Positions 52,909 through 64,000 of a DNA stretch of 64,000 nt are shown here, piece by piece. The position numbers and the translations under genes were made by a program. The notes beneath the pieces are model-generated. The model ran no database searches. It was not told where the DNA came from and saw only the letters and a program-made list of their open reading frames with translations. The stretch's first letter is position 1; every line of letters begins with the position of its first letter. Source of the DNA: Datnioides undecimradiatus (taxonomy: Eukaryota > Chordata > Actinopteri > Lobotiformes > Datnioididae); NCBI GenBank assembly GCA_008933995.1, contig WARS01000014.1, positions 6,309,192-6,373,191 on the forward strand, written 5' to 3'.

Positions 52909-55002
52909 TTCTGCTGCCTCAAATGCTCATTAACGCACAAAATGTGTATTAATCCCTGGCCGAAAAATGTCCCCAGTACACGCACCTTTGCAGAAATTCC
53001 TTCCTTTTTTGTGAGAGTTTGGCTGTTTTAATATACGATTTGACTTCTTTTCTTGGGATTTATAGCAGAATGTATTAAAACATTGTTGTTCTGGGTTGTT
53101 GACAACAGGAAAAATAAAAAAGAAATCAGCCCTATTCCCTCAAAATTGTAGTCCCTCACCACGTTTGAAGAATCTAAAATTCATGTCAGACCCTGCTCTC
53201 ACTCCTGAGGCTTTCTTTCAAGACCTGCACGGTCAATATTTCATAAAAAAGACAAAAAGACAAAAAACAAATGCCAAAAAAAACCCAAACCCAAACCTGC
53301 CTGACCGTCTTTTGACCTCATGCATGTGATCGCCATCATTACACCTCTTCCTTCCTGCTAATGAACCACTGTCATAGTCTGATCATCATCATTACCACCG
53401 TCATCATCCCAGCACGGCTCTACGATAGAAATGGGAAAAAAGGCTTTTAATAAAAACTACATGGATATCCATTAAACAGATGCCACTATTAATCTTCTTT
53501 AAGGCGTAGCAGAACAATCGCAGTGATGCAACTGGATGTGAGAGAAATGTACTAATGTATTAATCAAGTTTCTACATCTGCTGTCTCCAGGCCAGCCAAG
53601 TCAATGCCTGAAGGATGATTTATAATTGACTTCAATTCTTTCAAGCATGGAAAAATGAACTGAGTGGGCCGTTGAGTGAACAGACACAGCTCACACAGTG
53701 GCTGTTGTTAGTCTTTATGATTTAAACCCATTGTCCTGGCTTTAGTTCACGTGCCTCTTTATGCCCTTTACTCTTAGAGAAATATAACTTCCAAAAGTTC
53801 TTTGATTAAAAGTCACTCCATGGAAACCAATTGAAAATATTTATAGTTGGGCGGTGAAGTCTATTATTACATCAAGTGGTGCAAATTAAAATGACCAGGG
53901 AGAGAGTTTCAAAGTTAAATTGACTTTTGATTTAGATTATGAGCAGAAAAGAAAAGAACTGTATTAATTTGCTCAGAATTTCTTGTGGATAATGACTGAT
54001 AATGGTGACAGCATTAATAACTGGATAATGACTGTGGCCAGTTTCAGACTGATATAGTATTTTGTGGGCTGATACTGTGTTTCTGTGCTGAGCTTAAGAT
54101 TTTTTTTTTTTTATTTTTAGCCCAAAAAATTCAAATATTCAGACTTTTAGTCCAGACGTTTGAGCTGAACAGAGCTTTGTTTCTTATAATGCAGTTGTAC
54201 TGGGAAAACCTCCGGATTTGTGAGTTGATTAAATGAAGAATCAGCTCACAAATATATTTTCACACAGTATTTTGCATGTACTGTAACATAGAAATTACTC
54301 CGGTGTTTGACTTCAACCTACTTGGCCACTTGGGGGCTCAAGACACAGCAATTAGCATTCATTTCTGGTTATGTTTCCTTTAAAGTCCAGTTTACTGCTC
54401 TTGTAGCTCTGTTTTGTTCTCCACTAACTCCTCAGAAGAACATGTCTGTCTTCTGGGGGGGGGTTAGTGTGCAGGTGAAAACAGCAGCCTATAATGACTG
54501 CAAAACCAAAACAATTGGCTAAAAGAGGCTAAAAAGGTGGCGTAGAGCTGAGGGGACCTGCAGAGTTCAGTGAGGATTTCCTGTGGGTTCATCACAACAA
54601 GAAACACCTCTCACCTAAAACACAGTCACTTAATCCATTGCTAATATAAAAATATTGATTAGTGCAGCTTTAAATACTCCTACCTATTAACCACCTCGCT
54701 TCTTTGTTCATTTTCCTTTCAACGCTGCCCAATGTATAGGCCTTGGTCTTATCCTGGCCAGACAGGTCTTCCGCCTCTGTATTGATTCTATAACGCTCTG
54801 AGTCAATTCCTCAAACATTGTTTGAGTCCGTCCCAACAGCATCAGAGACTGCTTTAGATTCATTAATATTTATAGGCTAACACAGGATTTTACAGGCTGC
54901 CCTGTCACCGCCGTTGTAACTGCTGCCGTAAAACTGCATCTCAGGTACCGAGGCAGTCCCTTCACAGCTGACTCTTGGCACGGCCAAAGCAATAGGCCCT
55001 AA

Positions 55003-55024
55003 ACACACACACACACACACACAC
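55003..55024. repeat. (AC)n microsatellite
   Basis: About 11 AC units, followed by a shorter interrupted run to 55040. Confidence 0.9.
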
Positions 55025-55581
55025 AAATTCGCACACACACTGTGGCTTGTAGTGATTTAAGTTTAAAAAAAACAGCTCTTGAAGGAGAAAAGGTGATTTT
55101 AGCACAATGTGAGGACGTGATCTGAGTCGCTCTTTGTCGCTGAATAGGCCAGATTTATGTTTGGTTGATCATACTTTCCTTACACTGCTGGGTAGTGTCA
55201 ACATACGGACTGAAAGAGTGTCCTTCACAGTGAAATGAAATCAATTTTTAGTTACTCTTCCACTGGGCTACAGCCTTCCACCTCTTGCAGCCTTGTGTGC
55301 GTGTGGACCGATCTTACCTATTAGGATGGGAATTACTTTCCTCTTCAGCAGCAGCATCTTCCAGGCTCGTGACCATGACAGGGAAATTGTCTGTGTTATG
55401 GAGGTGAGCAGGGCTCTCCTTCTGCCCTGATGAAAGACATATGCTGTTAACAACTTCTGCTTCATCAAATTTGTCGGACGATTGAATTCTGTAGTTTTCC
55501 CCGGGATTAAAATGCACGCCGCGTACCTGGGACTGCTCCTGCTGTGAGTTAACTAAAGCCATTTTCTGAGCTGGCCTGGTC

Positions 55582-55650
55582 CAAGTTTATTTGTATAGCT
55601 CTTAATCACAGTTACAGTCTCAAAAGGCTTCACAACGCCCACATCATGGA
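55582..55650. repeat. Teleost interspersed repeat fragment
   Basis: AAGTTTATTTGTATAGCTC followed about 30 bases later by AAAAGGCTTCACAACGCCC. This pairing resembles a fish-wide repeat whose usual form has TTTATTTGTATAGCAC and a later GTGCTTTACA. Boundaries and class are uncertain. Confidence 0.4.
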
Positions 55651-58189
55651 ACAACAAATGTGAAAATGGGTTGGAATTTGCTGATCAGCGAAGCGTGGAC
55701 ATTACACAAAACTGTAACTAAGAGGTGCCAAAGCCCGGGCTGTCAGGGTCAAAAGACGTGAGGGTCCAGTCGGTCTCAGTGTTGCTGTTGGCGTCGACAC
55801 CCACAGCGCTGCCAATGGGCCGACCCACGCAAGCAGCGTCGCCAATCAATCAACCAATCAGCAGATCATCAACACGTCATTCACAGCACCTTCTCTTATC
55901 TGCAGACCTATGCAAAGTAGTAATGACCTAATTAGACTCGTGCTCACACACACACACTTACTGGCAGCTGTACTGGTACAGTCAATGAGGTGGCTCATTG
56001 TGATGAATGGATGGACGGGGGCTTTCCCTGGTGTAATTCTCTCACCTGCAGCCATCAAATGTTTGGTTCATTAAGTCAAAAACTTGTGCTTGTCCTCTGA
56101 AAGTTTTCACATTCAGGGTAAATGAATTGGAAACAGATCAAATCCAACAACCTGCAACAATTTGCCGGCAGGTTGCGTCACTGGATCACCTTACATATCC
56201 TTGAACTTTCCTCAGATGGGCGCCTCTTGAGTTTGGAAACTAATTTTGTCATTTTTCTAATGTTTACAGACCGACTGGTTCTGTGACTCCCGGGTCGTTG
56301 TGCGGCTCTATGGGTCACAAAGTCAGTCCTTGGGTTGGTCCACCACTTTGATCCAGACTGAAACATCTCAGCATTGCCACTATGTTTGCTCCATTGAGAT
56401 TCACTGGTGATGACTTGACTTTTGCTCTTGTGCAACCATTAGACTGACACTTGCAAATGCATGCTAACAAGCAGAACAAACTTAGCATGTGACTTATCGT
56501 TTTCATATCCCTTTAGGTTTAATTAATATGCACTTTTTATCATTTCAGCTCCTTATTGTATTATTTTATCCTGCAGCGTGCTGCTGCTAGCCTTTAGCCC
56601 AAAGCACCTTTATCTCCCAGCGTTGCCTGCATGGCTGCAGCCTCTCACAGCCTTTATTTAAGTTTATCTGACCCAATCTGATCCTCGGTATCCCCTGGAA
56701 CAGCATCAATTCAATCTCATGCAATAAAACCTCAAAGTTTAACTCTGAAACGTTGCTGGAAACACATCGGCCTGGTTGTTATGTCTTTGAATGGGAAACA
56801 TATTGAACTCAATACTCCAACATTTACTTTCAGACTGTGGGCTGTATCAACTTCTGTTTGGCTTTACGACTTAGGATGACTCACTCTGCATGTCCTTCTG
56901 CATTTGTTTAGGGATTAAAGAGAATTTCTCCAAAAAGAAAAAGTAATCTGCCCTGTAATACCCCCAGCCTTCTTCTTTTCTGCCGTCCTCTCTGTTTGTT
57001 TGTGGCCCTTAAGAATCACCATCATGCCAAGGTCATAAACAAACAAAAACAGACCGCAGCCATGTCCCCACCTACACAAGGAGGCATTAAATCTGTGCTA
57101 AATAAAACCAGAGAAGTCCTTCTTTACTTTCTCCTTCTGAATTTTCTTATGGAGGGGAGTTTGGCTGAGAGGTGACACGCTGAGGAGTCCAGTCAGCTGC
57201 CATCTGGCTGGGCTGGATGTTTCAGCACCACGGACAGCGCACAGCCTCGGTCCACCCTCCGCGGCGCCGCTCCGCTCCGCTATTCAGGCTTTTGTTTATG
57301 ATTTCCAGAGAGATCCACCCGACAAACAACGCTTATTATGCAAGGATGACGTAGATATATCGCAGTGTGCATTCAGCCTATATATAGTCTGATATTCTGT
57401 GCAGTGATCTGAGTTATCAAATCATATCGCTGTAGAAATTCTAATATACAAAGGCTCAGTTTATCCACCTTTAATCTGCAGGAGAACGTTTTACCACCAG
57501 TACAGATGAAATCCACTGACTCACAGTTACTGCTACTGAACTGATTTTGCCACGGAGCTGGGGGCTTTTAAAAGGCTGTAAAGAAATTAATGTTCCTGAA
57601 AGCCAGTGATTTCTGTTCCTGCTGATGTTTGTTTAGCCGATCACCGGCCCCAAAGTCGTTTTGCACGCCTTTTCATTTAACGCCACGTCGCCATAAAGTC
57701 ACTAAAGGCCACCTTAGACACATTTAAAGTCCCCGCAGGGAGTGTTGCGGTGATTTGAAGGCCCGTGGGTCACTGGTCATTGGTCCACAGGACCCTCAAA
57801 CATCTCTGGCTCAAGCAGCCGCCTCCTCCTCTGCCACAAAAACGCCACACAGCATTCAATCCGCCGACTTGGCGGACTGCAGAGGAGACGCTCTCTCTTC
57901 AGGAGGAGCGAAAAGGAGGAACTTTTGGTCAGGAGAGTGCTTCAAGAGTCTGATGGGCGGCTAGGTGATTTGGGGTAAAGTGATCACTGCTTTCGTGTGG
58001 ATTATCGATAAGTGCAAACAGGAACGCGTCGTGGGCATTAGTTATTTATACATTCCTGTAAAGCGGCGGGGATGCGAGAGAGACGCCACAGCGGCGAGGA
58101 TCGCCCGCTCTGAACCGGAGGAGTCACCGGCAGATGATGTCCCAATGTGAGAGTGTTTCCAGAGGAGACGAAGGAGAGGACGAAGGAGG

Positions 58190-58738
58190 ATGAAGAAGGG
58201 GGGAGAGGGATCGAGAGCGGCAGAGGTGGAATATAATGAAGTTGAGTGGGAAAGGACTGTGCACCGTCTTCTCCAGCACCCTCCTCTTCGTGTGCGCCCT
58301 GAGCGAAGTTGTCGTTGGATTAAGATGCGTCTCGTTGGGATCTACGGTGAGAGCGCATTTCCACCTCGGCGCCGCGGCCGGGGCTTTCTACTCCGGGCTA
58401 CTTGTGGGAATCGGGCAGGTCCTGCTGGGTTCCGCGCTGCTCTTTTGCATGGACAAACCCGGCTGCAGGAATTTCTTTCTCCTCGGTGTTGTGGTCTTCT
58501 TGTTGGGAGTCCTCACCGCCTTCTCCGGCGCGGTGGTGGACGGGGACACGGCTTCTCTGGTGGAGAGGAAATATTCCCATTACTGCTTCCACTCTTTGGT
58601 TGTGAACCCTGCCTGCGAGCAGCTGAGGGATTACCAGCGGAGTCTGGTCATCTCCACTGTTCTCAGCACCTTGGAGTGCGTCCTCGGGCTCATCAACCTG
58701 GTGGTCATCAAAAGGTACAAAACAGCGCAGTTTTCTAG
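58190..58738 (+). other. Upstream ORF overlapping the TMEM271-like start
   Basis: An ATG 46 bases before the main start opens a different frame of 182 codons that runs deep into the main CDS. Its product is Arg/Gly-rich with no recognised domain. Length alone may reflect GC-rich sequence. If present in the mRNA, the ATG could lower initiation at the main start. Confidence 0.3.
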
Positions 58739-59027
58739 GAGCCGACCGTCTCAGAGGCAGCGCGCCGGTGCGATCATCTTCAGCGAGGAGCGGGACTGCT
58801 CCTCGGCGGATTTCCAGCCGGTGTCTTACATCAATTTGGGTGTTTTTAACGTGTTTGACGAGACAGGTGCAGAAGTGCAGTGCGGGGGACATCCGTCAAT
58901 CGAGCTGCCGGGATACTCGCCCACGGACCCGGAGCTCAATCATTGCTTCCCTTTCTCCTACCCGCTCCCCAGTGAACTGCCGCCCGCATATGAAGACATT
59001 TTCCCCGCTGAGGCATGCAACACATAG
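58236..59027 (+). CDS. tmem271: TMEM271-like four-pass membrane protein
   Basis: 263-residue intronless ORF. Four hydrophobic segments are visible at about 7-29, 41-69, 79-100 and 137-160, with a conserved block LGAAAGAFYSGLL in the second. DGDTASLVERKYSHYC, after the third, lies in the loop before the fourth. The cytosolic tail contains GGHPSIELPGYSPTDPELN and ends near a PPAY motif (249-252), a type bound by WW domains of NEDD4-family ubiquitin ligases. The pattern matches what I remember of human TMEM271, which has no established function. The human protein is longer through Gly/Ala/Pro-rich inserts. The ATG is chosen because MKLSGKGLC aligns with the family start and -3 is A. A polyadenylation signal AATAAA follows at 59383. 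Confidence 0.8.
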   Translation: MKLSGKGLCTVFSSTLLFVCALSEVVVGLRCVSLGSTVRAHFHLGAAAGAFYSGLLVGIGQVLLGSALLFCMDKPGCRNFFLLGVVVFLLGVLTAFSGAVVDGDTASLVERKYSHYCFHSLVVNPACEQLRDYQRSLVISTVLSTLECVLGLINLVVIKRYKTAQFSRSRPSQRQRAGAIIFSEERDCSSADFQPVSYINLGVFNVFDETGAEVQCGGHPSIELPGYSPTDPELNHCFPFSYPLPSELPPAYEDIFPAEACNT

Positions 59028-59508
59028 CCGCTCTGGAGCAGCCCCCCAGCAGCGCTTTCCTCTGCTGTGACAATCAATTTGACTTTGTGCTTAAACAAGC
59101 CCCCCACTCTCCTCCTCCTCATCCAACATCCCAGTAAGTTACACAGGAGGACAACAGCAGCGGATCTGAATCCCCCTGATTCCTTCTCATTCTGATATTT
59201 TCTTACATCTGCCCGGTAGCTTATATTGTACATCACCAGTCAGACTGATGGAGCTGAACAGATCAAAGTGACGCAGGCCCAGACAGTGCAGGCAGATCAA
59301 GGCCCATAAACGCAACAGCTTGCTAGTATAACAAAAGCTGAGTTTGTGTTTTGAATGTTTGCTGTTAACATTTTTACTCGTGAATAAAAAGTGTATTTAA
59401 CCTCATCTGACGCCATGAAGCTGCTGCCAGTGTAGCCTTTCAATCCTGTTGATGTTGTGCTCAATCTAAACTTCATTTTAAGTCACCCAACCAACTTCCT
59501 CTGATCAC

Positions 59509-59951
59509 TAAAGGTGCTCTGCTGGCCATCCATTTAACCTTTTTAATCTCAGAATAATCGAGAGCCGTTCCTGGTGCACTGTATGAGCAACAAAATAAAA
59601 TGCACATCATTATGATGATGACAAAAAGCATCTGCACACTGCAGATTTCAATTTTATTAAATGTATTAAGTTGGGGACTTAACACGGCTTTTCCCACAAT
59701 GCATCTGCATTCATGAGGTCCTTGCTGTCTAGAAAGCATCGCTGTTACTTCATATCCTCTGCTACAAATTGGTAGTCTCAGAGCGCAAGCTCAGATAACC
59801 CCAGTGACATCATCGCTATGACATCATCAGGGTAATATTTTCACACTAGGGAGTGCTCCACAGAAGACGCTGTGTAGTTGTTCTCAAGGGGGATGTAGTA
59901 CCTCACAAGACAAGTTAACTTAGTGTGTAAAATTGGTGGAGTGCACCTTTA
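59509..59951. mobile_element. MITE with TAAAGGTGC inverted ends
   Basis: The left end TAAAGGTGCTCTGC and the reverse complement of the right end, TAAAGGTGCACTCC, are imperfect inverted repeats. The interior has CCCAGTGACATCATCGC and TATGACATCATCAGGG, words I know from a common teleost element whose edge reads TAAAGGTGCACTCCAC. It is non-coding and non-autonomous. Superfamily not determined. Confidence 0.7.
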
Positions 59952-60405
59952 AGGTTCAGGTTTGTCAAAAATACCCAAGCGATCAGAGATAAGCCTGTTA
60001 AACTGGTAATATTCCTGCGACTGCTATTAATAATAATGAGTATGTGGGGTGTCAGAGGAAGCAGAGGGACTGTCTGAGCATGAATGCACCATTTGCTTTA
60101 AAGTAGCAGGAGGGATGATGATACAAATCCCTCCTTTCTGTGGTCTTTTAACGCACTCGCAGATGTAGGCTGTCCCGATATGATACAGACTGAAGGTGGC
60201 CCCGCGCTGTTTCCAATTTGAAAGATTGAAACTGCGCAGCAATGCTTTCTGTACTGTTCCGTTTGATGTGCCTTGAAATAATTTATTAAGTCCACCACGC
60301 ACAAATAACCACATCAGCTCTCAGCACGGATCCTCCCAGGACCATCAAAACCTTTTCAACCGCACTCTTACTAATTTCACTTAACAGCTAGAACAGTGAC
60401 AGACC

Positions 60406-60427
60406 AAAAAAAAAAAAAAAAAAAAAA
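60406..60427. repeat. Poly-A tract
   Basis: 22 consecutive A. It could be the tail of a retroposed sequence, but no retroposon body was recognised before it. Confidence 0.8.
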
Positions 60428-63400
60428 GATTCGGCTGTCATCGTTATGCACCCACCTTTAGACAACGCTTCTCTGTGGTAAATTAAATTGAAATGGTCCC
60501 TTTTCACTCAGATTAAAGCCCTCAAATGAGCACCCGTGGCCAAATGTTTCTCCAGAGGCACTTTGAGGGAAAAACTTCAAGAAGTAGTGTACTGGCTCAG
60601 TGTAATAATCCTCCTCTTATCCTTCTTGAAACCATGTGATGATGCTTTCCACTCACCCATTCTACTTAGGCTGGGCTTTGCATGCCAGAGCTACTGATCG
60701 GCCAAAAAAAATCCCTTTTCTTCCTTCTAACATTTATAGTAGCAAAAGTATAACCTGAGATTAACTCTGCAACCGACCAGAGAACAAAAGAGGTCTTCAG
60801 GGAGCCGCTGTGCTAAAGGTTTCATGGAGGGGTGTCCAAAGAAAGCGAACAAAGCTAATGGTAAGGGCTTTGTAAAAGTCACCAGCTGTGGCTGTGCATC
60901 AGCACTGGCCGCTGACTGCACACCAGAGCAGGAAACTGAAGTCTAGGTTCAAACCCTTTCAAACAAATAAGGTGTGTGGCCTTGCCAACAGCAGCTCTTC
61001 AACCTGGGGCGCAGACGAGCAGGTCAGCAGTCTCACATGGAGCTTAGTGAGTTAGCTGGCCGGGAAATGTTTCAGGTGTTCTGCCGTATCTCTGTGGTTC
61101 TTATTCTTACACGTTGTTAAATTCGATTAACAGAGAGATTGGTACACCTTCAGAAAACATCCAGTAATGTTTCTTGCCCTATTTCTTACCCTGTAACGTC
61201 TTGCAATAAGGTTAAATGTTGTGTTTTGCCAGCGTTCAGGGAGCTGGTGCGATGAAGTAATGCTGCTTCTATTACATATTTTTATATGCATGGTGCCTTT
61301 TGCACAAGAAAAATGGTCTGACATTCAATAAGGTAGATAGGCATCATTTGGCTTTACTCGACTGCCTATGAATGGGACCTTTTGGGGGTTTAATGTGGTG
61401 TAAACAAACCTAAAATTTAGATGGTGGGATAAACTATAAATGAAACTCCAGTGTGCGATGGTACTCCGATCCTCCTATTAAATCACTAGAACCTAGTATT
61501 GTTTTGTTTTCATTGGGAGCTACTGGACTGGAGACATTTTCTATTTTCCAGCTGATTGTCTGGTTAAGCTAAGCATGGCGATTTCATATATTTCCATTTT
61601 TGCACAAGGTCTCTTTACATATGGAATAATTGAAAAAATGTCCATGGCACTTTCCAACTGCGAGTCAAACTGTGCATAAACATCATCACAAAATAAATTA
61701 AAAACTAAATTAAACTGCTGATTCTATCTTCAAGCTTAGAGTGACTCATGCAGATGCCCAGACTAACATTTTCTGACATTTACTGCCAAAATCTATTGAA
61801 TTGATAAGATGGAGAAGTTCTTTGGCAGATTTTCCTCTAAAACCTATGAAGTAAAGGTTTCTTAAACAAAAAAAGTTTAGCTGAGTGATTTAGTGAAGAC
61901 TGGTGGTCACTAGTCATGCTCCTATTAGGGTCACTGTTGACAGCACTATAAAATCAGCAGCCCATCAGACCCAATTATGTCACTTCTAACAACATGCTGT
62001 AGCCATCAGAACAGACTGGGTCACACAGATCGCAGGCCATCGATCTAAAACAATAATCCAAGCATCTACATGGCAGTTATAGCTTGTTTGTGAACACATA
62101 TATTAGACGTTTATAGTTTGAAGAATAGTTGAGCAACCAAAAACCTATATCTTATTTAATGTCAAACCAATATATAGCTATTTCCAAAGCCTGCTATAAA
62201 GTGGTTATTAATGAGGAAGAAACAGTGGTGGAAAGAAACTAAACTACTTCTCAACTACTGCTAATTCACATCAACAAAACATACGAGTATAGTCCAGATA
62301 TAATATCTCAAAGTGTAGCACTCACAGGGTCATTTATTGCATATAACACTTCAAATTTTAGTTATTTACATACATTTTGCTGATAATAGTTGTGCATTTT
62401 ACTTGTTCATATTGTAATATGGCTAATTTAACTATACCACTAGGTCAGTTAGCGCTTCTGTTAGCAATAAACACGTGACTCAGCGCAGCCTTAGCTATAG
62501 CCAGCTATATGTGTTTTCAGGCACTTCTGCTGTTAAATTTATACAAAATCTAAGGACATGCTTACAGCTCATTTCTTGAATTAGTTTTTCAACTGCATGT
62601 CACAATGTCATGGCTGTGTTGCCTGGCACTTATCAAGTTTGCGAACTAGCTAAGCTATCTAAACAACAGCTACACTGAAAGAAGTTAGCCAGCTATTTAC
62701 TACACATGCATTTACTACAGAATTCTATGCATGTTCATCCTCTAGGCTGGTTACCAAATTATTTATGTGGTGTTTCTCTCAGTGCTTCCTTAGAAACCCA
62801 TATTCCTGCTAGGTTTCTGAAAAGACTTAAACGGTTCACCAGAAATTCCTTACTAGCCTACTCTCTGAAAATGTGTAACACTGGAATTCAAGAGAGCACA
62901 AACCACACAAAGTAGTTATATCTGTGTGTAAATGTCGGTACTAACCAACACTTAAATATACAGTGAGGAAAATTTTGATTTTTAGTATTATTTTTTGTAT
63001 TATTATGGTCATTTTTACATAAAGAAAAAAATTGTGTGCTAATTTTTTCCTGTGCTTTAGCGTTGCCCAGCCAACGACTGAGGCCCAAATATAATCCCAT
63101 ACTTTTCACGTCAACCCAAACAGAAAAAGCCCAACTAAAATGCACTCCTAGTTTAGTCTGACTCATGTTATCCAGCATGTCTCACTCTGTTGTTGTGTTT
63201 AAATATCAGCTCCATCAGACATAATGATGAAATGACAAAGTGCATTCACCCTTACGAGTAAAAGAGAGAGAAATTAACTCTCTAAAAGTCACCACTGTGG
63301 GCGCAGTTTATAACCTGCTGTCCATCGTGACGAATGCATCTCTGGTCTGCGGTCGTTAACAAAATGTCACCTGCCCGTTCACCGGAAAGAAAATCTAAGA

Positions 63401-64000
63401 TTACACAATAAATCTAATCTGTGTTTATCCGAGGAGTTGACTGAGATGGGATGCTATATTCTAGTGATTCACACTCACACACATTCACGCCGAGAGCCCA
63501 GCAGACCTACAGTGGCACCTTTGCAGGGGATAAGACCTGGTCACACGGCTGCTTCCACAGGACCACATTGACTTCAAACATCTGAAATGTAACAGAAATC
63601 ATGTGTCTTAAACTCTATTTCAGTGTCACTACTGCTTTAAAACACAACTGACAGTGTTCATCTGTAAGTAATTATCTCCATTAATGTATGAACTGTGCCA
63701 CAGATAGCTTTTAAATAGCTTCCTAGCACATGCTGCTGCCACAGAGGTATAATGATGAGTAATTGCACATTTTAGAAATGCAAAGACATGTCAGGTTGTA
63801 ATGTAGGGCAGTGTATTATCTCAAGATCTGTGTTCTCTGGGGTCCAGAGGTGGGTTTTTTTCCTGGTGGCAGATCCTTTGTTGGATAGCGGTGCTGCATT
63901 AGTGTAATGACAGCCTCCAGCGCTGGTCACACAAAGTAAAAAATGCTGACTTGCATCTCAAAGTTCCTCACTCTGAGGACTATAAGGGAGGGTTTCTGCA

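Larger units (their letters stand above)
50008..58235. other. Gene-poor interval fnta to TMEM271-like gene (8.2 kb)
   Basis: Begins with the fnta 3' UTR (candidate AATAAA at 50723-50728). It holds two CA microsatellites (52864 and 55003), a fish repeat-like segment near 55582-55650, A-rich tracts and many short open frames without recognisable domains. From about 57230 onward it is more GC-rich (CGGCGCCGCTCCGCTCCGC) and probably includes the promoter and 5' UTR of the next gene. Confidence 0.55.
59028..64000. other. TMEM271-like 3' UTR and gene-poor right end
   Basis: 3' UTR to AATAAA at 59383-59388. After that there is a 443-bp inverted-repeat element (59509-59951), a poly-A run (60406-60427) and AT-rich sequence to the edge. 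No exon or RNA gene was recognised in the last 4 kb. Confidence 0.55.

Noticed and set aside
54300..54660. Possible further fish repeat (GGCCACTTGGGGGCTC to GTGGGTTCATCAC)
   Set aside because: Some words look familiar from fish interspersed repeats, but I found no inverted ends or clear boundaries, so it is not listed as an element.
55314..55562. 82-codon minus-strand ORF in the gene-poor interval
   Set aside because: Composition looks protein-like, but I recognise no family, no flanking exons and no promoter. A domain search of the translation and conservation in other fish would decide.
58398..58892. 164-codon minus-strand ORF inside the TMEM271-like gene
   Set aside because: It is the complement of a GC-rich real coding exon, with no recognised domain and no start context of its own. 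A shadow.

Overview
This window is a vertebrate nuclear genome segment, most likely from a teleost fish. The evidence is: exons split by GT-AG introns of 0.1-6 kb, long CA/GT and CT microsatellites, several short inverted-repeat transposons of types I know from fish genomes, and proteins that align along their length with vertebrate families. There are no operons, CRISPR arrays or bacterial mobile elements. All exon boundaries below were worked out by hand from splice sites, reading-frame phase and remembered family sequences. No alignment was run.

Layout, left to right: (1) 1-20205, plus strand: the 3' two thirds of neuregulin-2 (nrg2), entering inside the Ig domain and running through the EGF domain, transmembrane exon and intracellular tail to the stop. 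A probable 3' UTR reaches about 23180. (2) 25080-26498, plus: a single-coding-exon Golgi glycosyltransferase of the B3GNT2 type. (3) 28534-29971, minus: eif1ad, four coding exons, convergent with the glycosyltransferase. (4) 31661-37259, minus: cathepsin F (ctsf), fourteen coding exons with a complete catalytic triad. (5) 39010-45811, plus: aup1, twelve coding exons, divergent from ctsf. (6) 46817-50007, plus: fnta, the farnesyl/geranylgeranyl transferase alpha subunit, nine coding exons. (7) 58236-59027, plus: an intronless four-pass membrane protein that looks like TMEM271. The stretches 50.0-58.2 kb and 59.4-64 kb show no convincing gene.

The genes do not form one pathway. They span growth-factor signalling (nrg2), glycan extension (B3GNT2-like), a nuclear OB-fold protein (eif1ad), lysosomal proteolysis (ctsf), lipid droplet/ERAD ubiquitin recruitment (aup1) and protein prenylation (fnta). 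From memory, the human relatives lie on several chromosomes (EIF1AD and CTSF share 11q13), so the block looks like a fish-lineage arrangement.

I did not find an undescribed system. The points most worth a second look are a 24-nt beta1-type microexon in nrg2, a second 24-nt exon-like segment that would add a stop codon, GT-repeat tracts against two nrg2 3' splice sites, a GC-AG intron in aup1, a B3GNT2-like enzyme with a cysteine-rich N-terminus, an upstream ORF overlapping the TMEM271-like start, and several MITEs.
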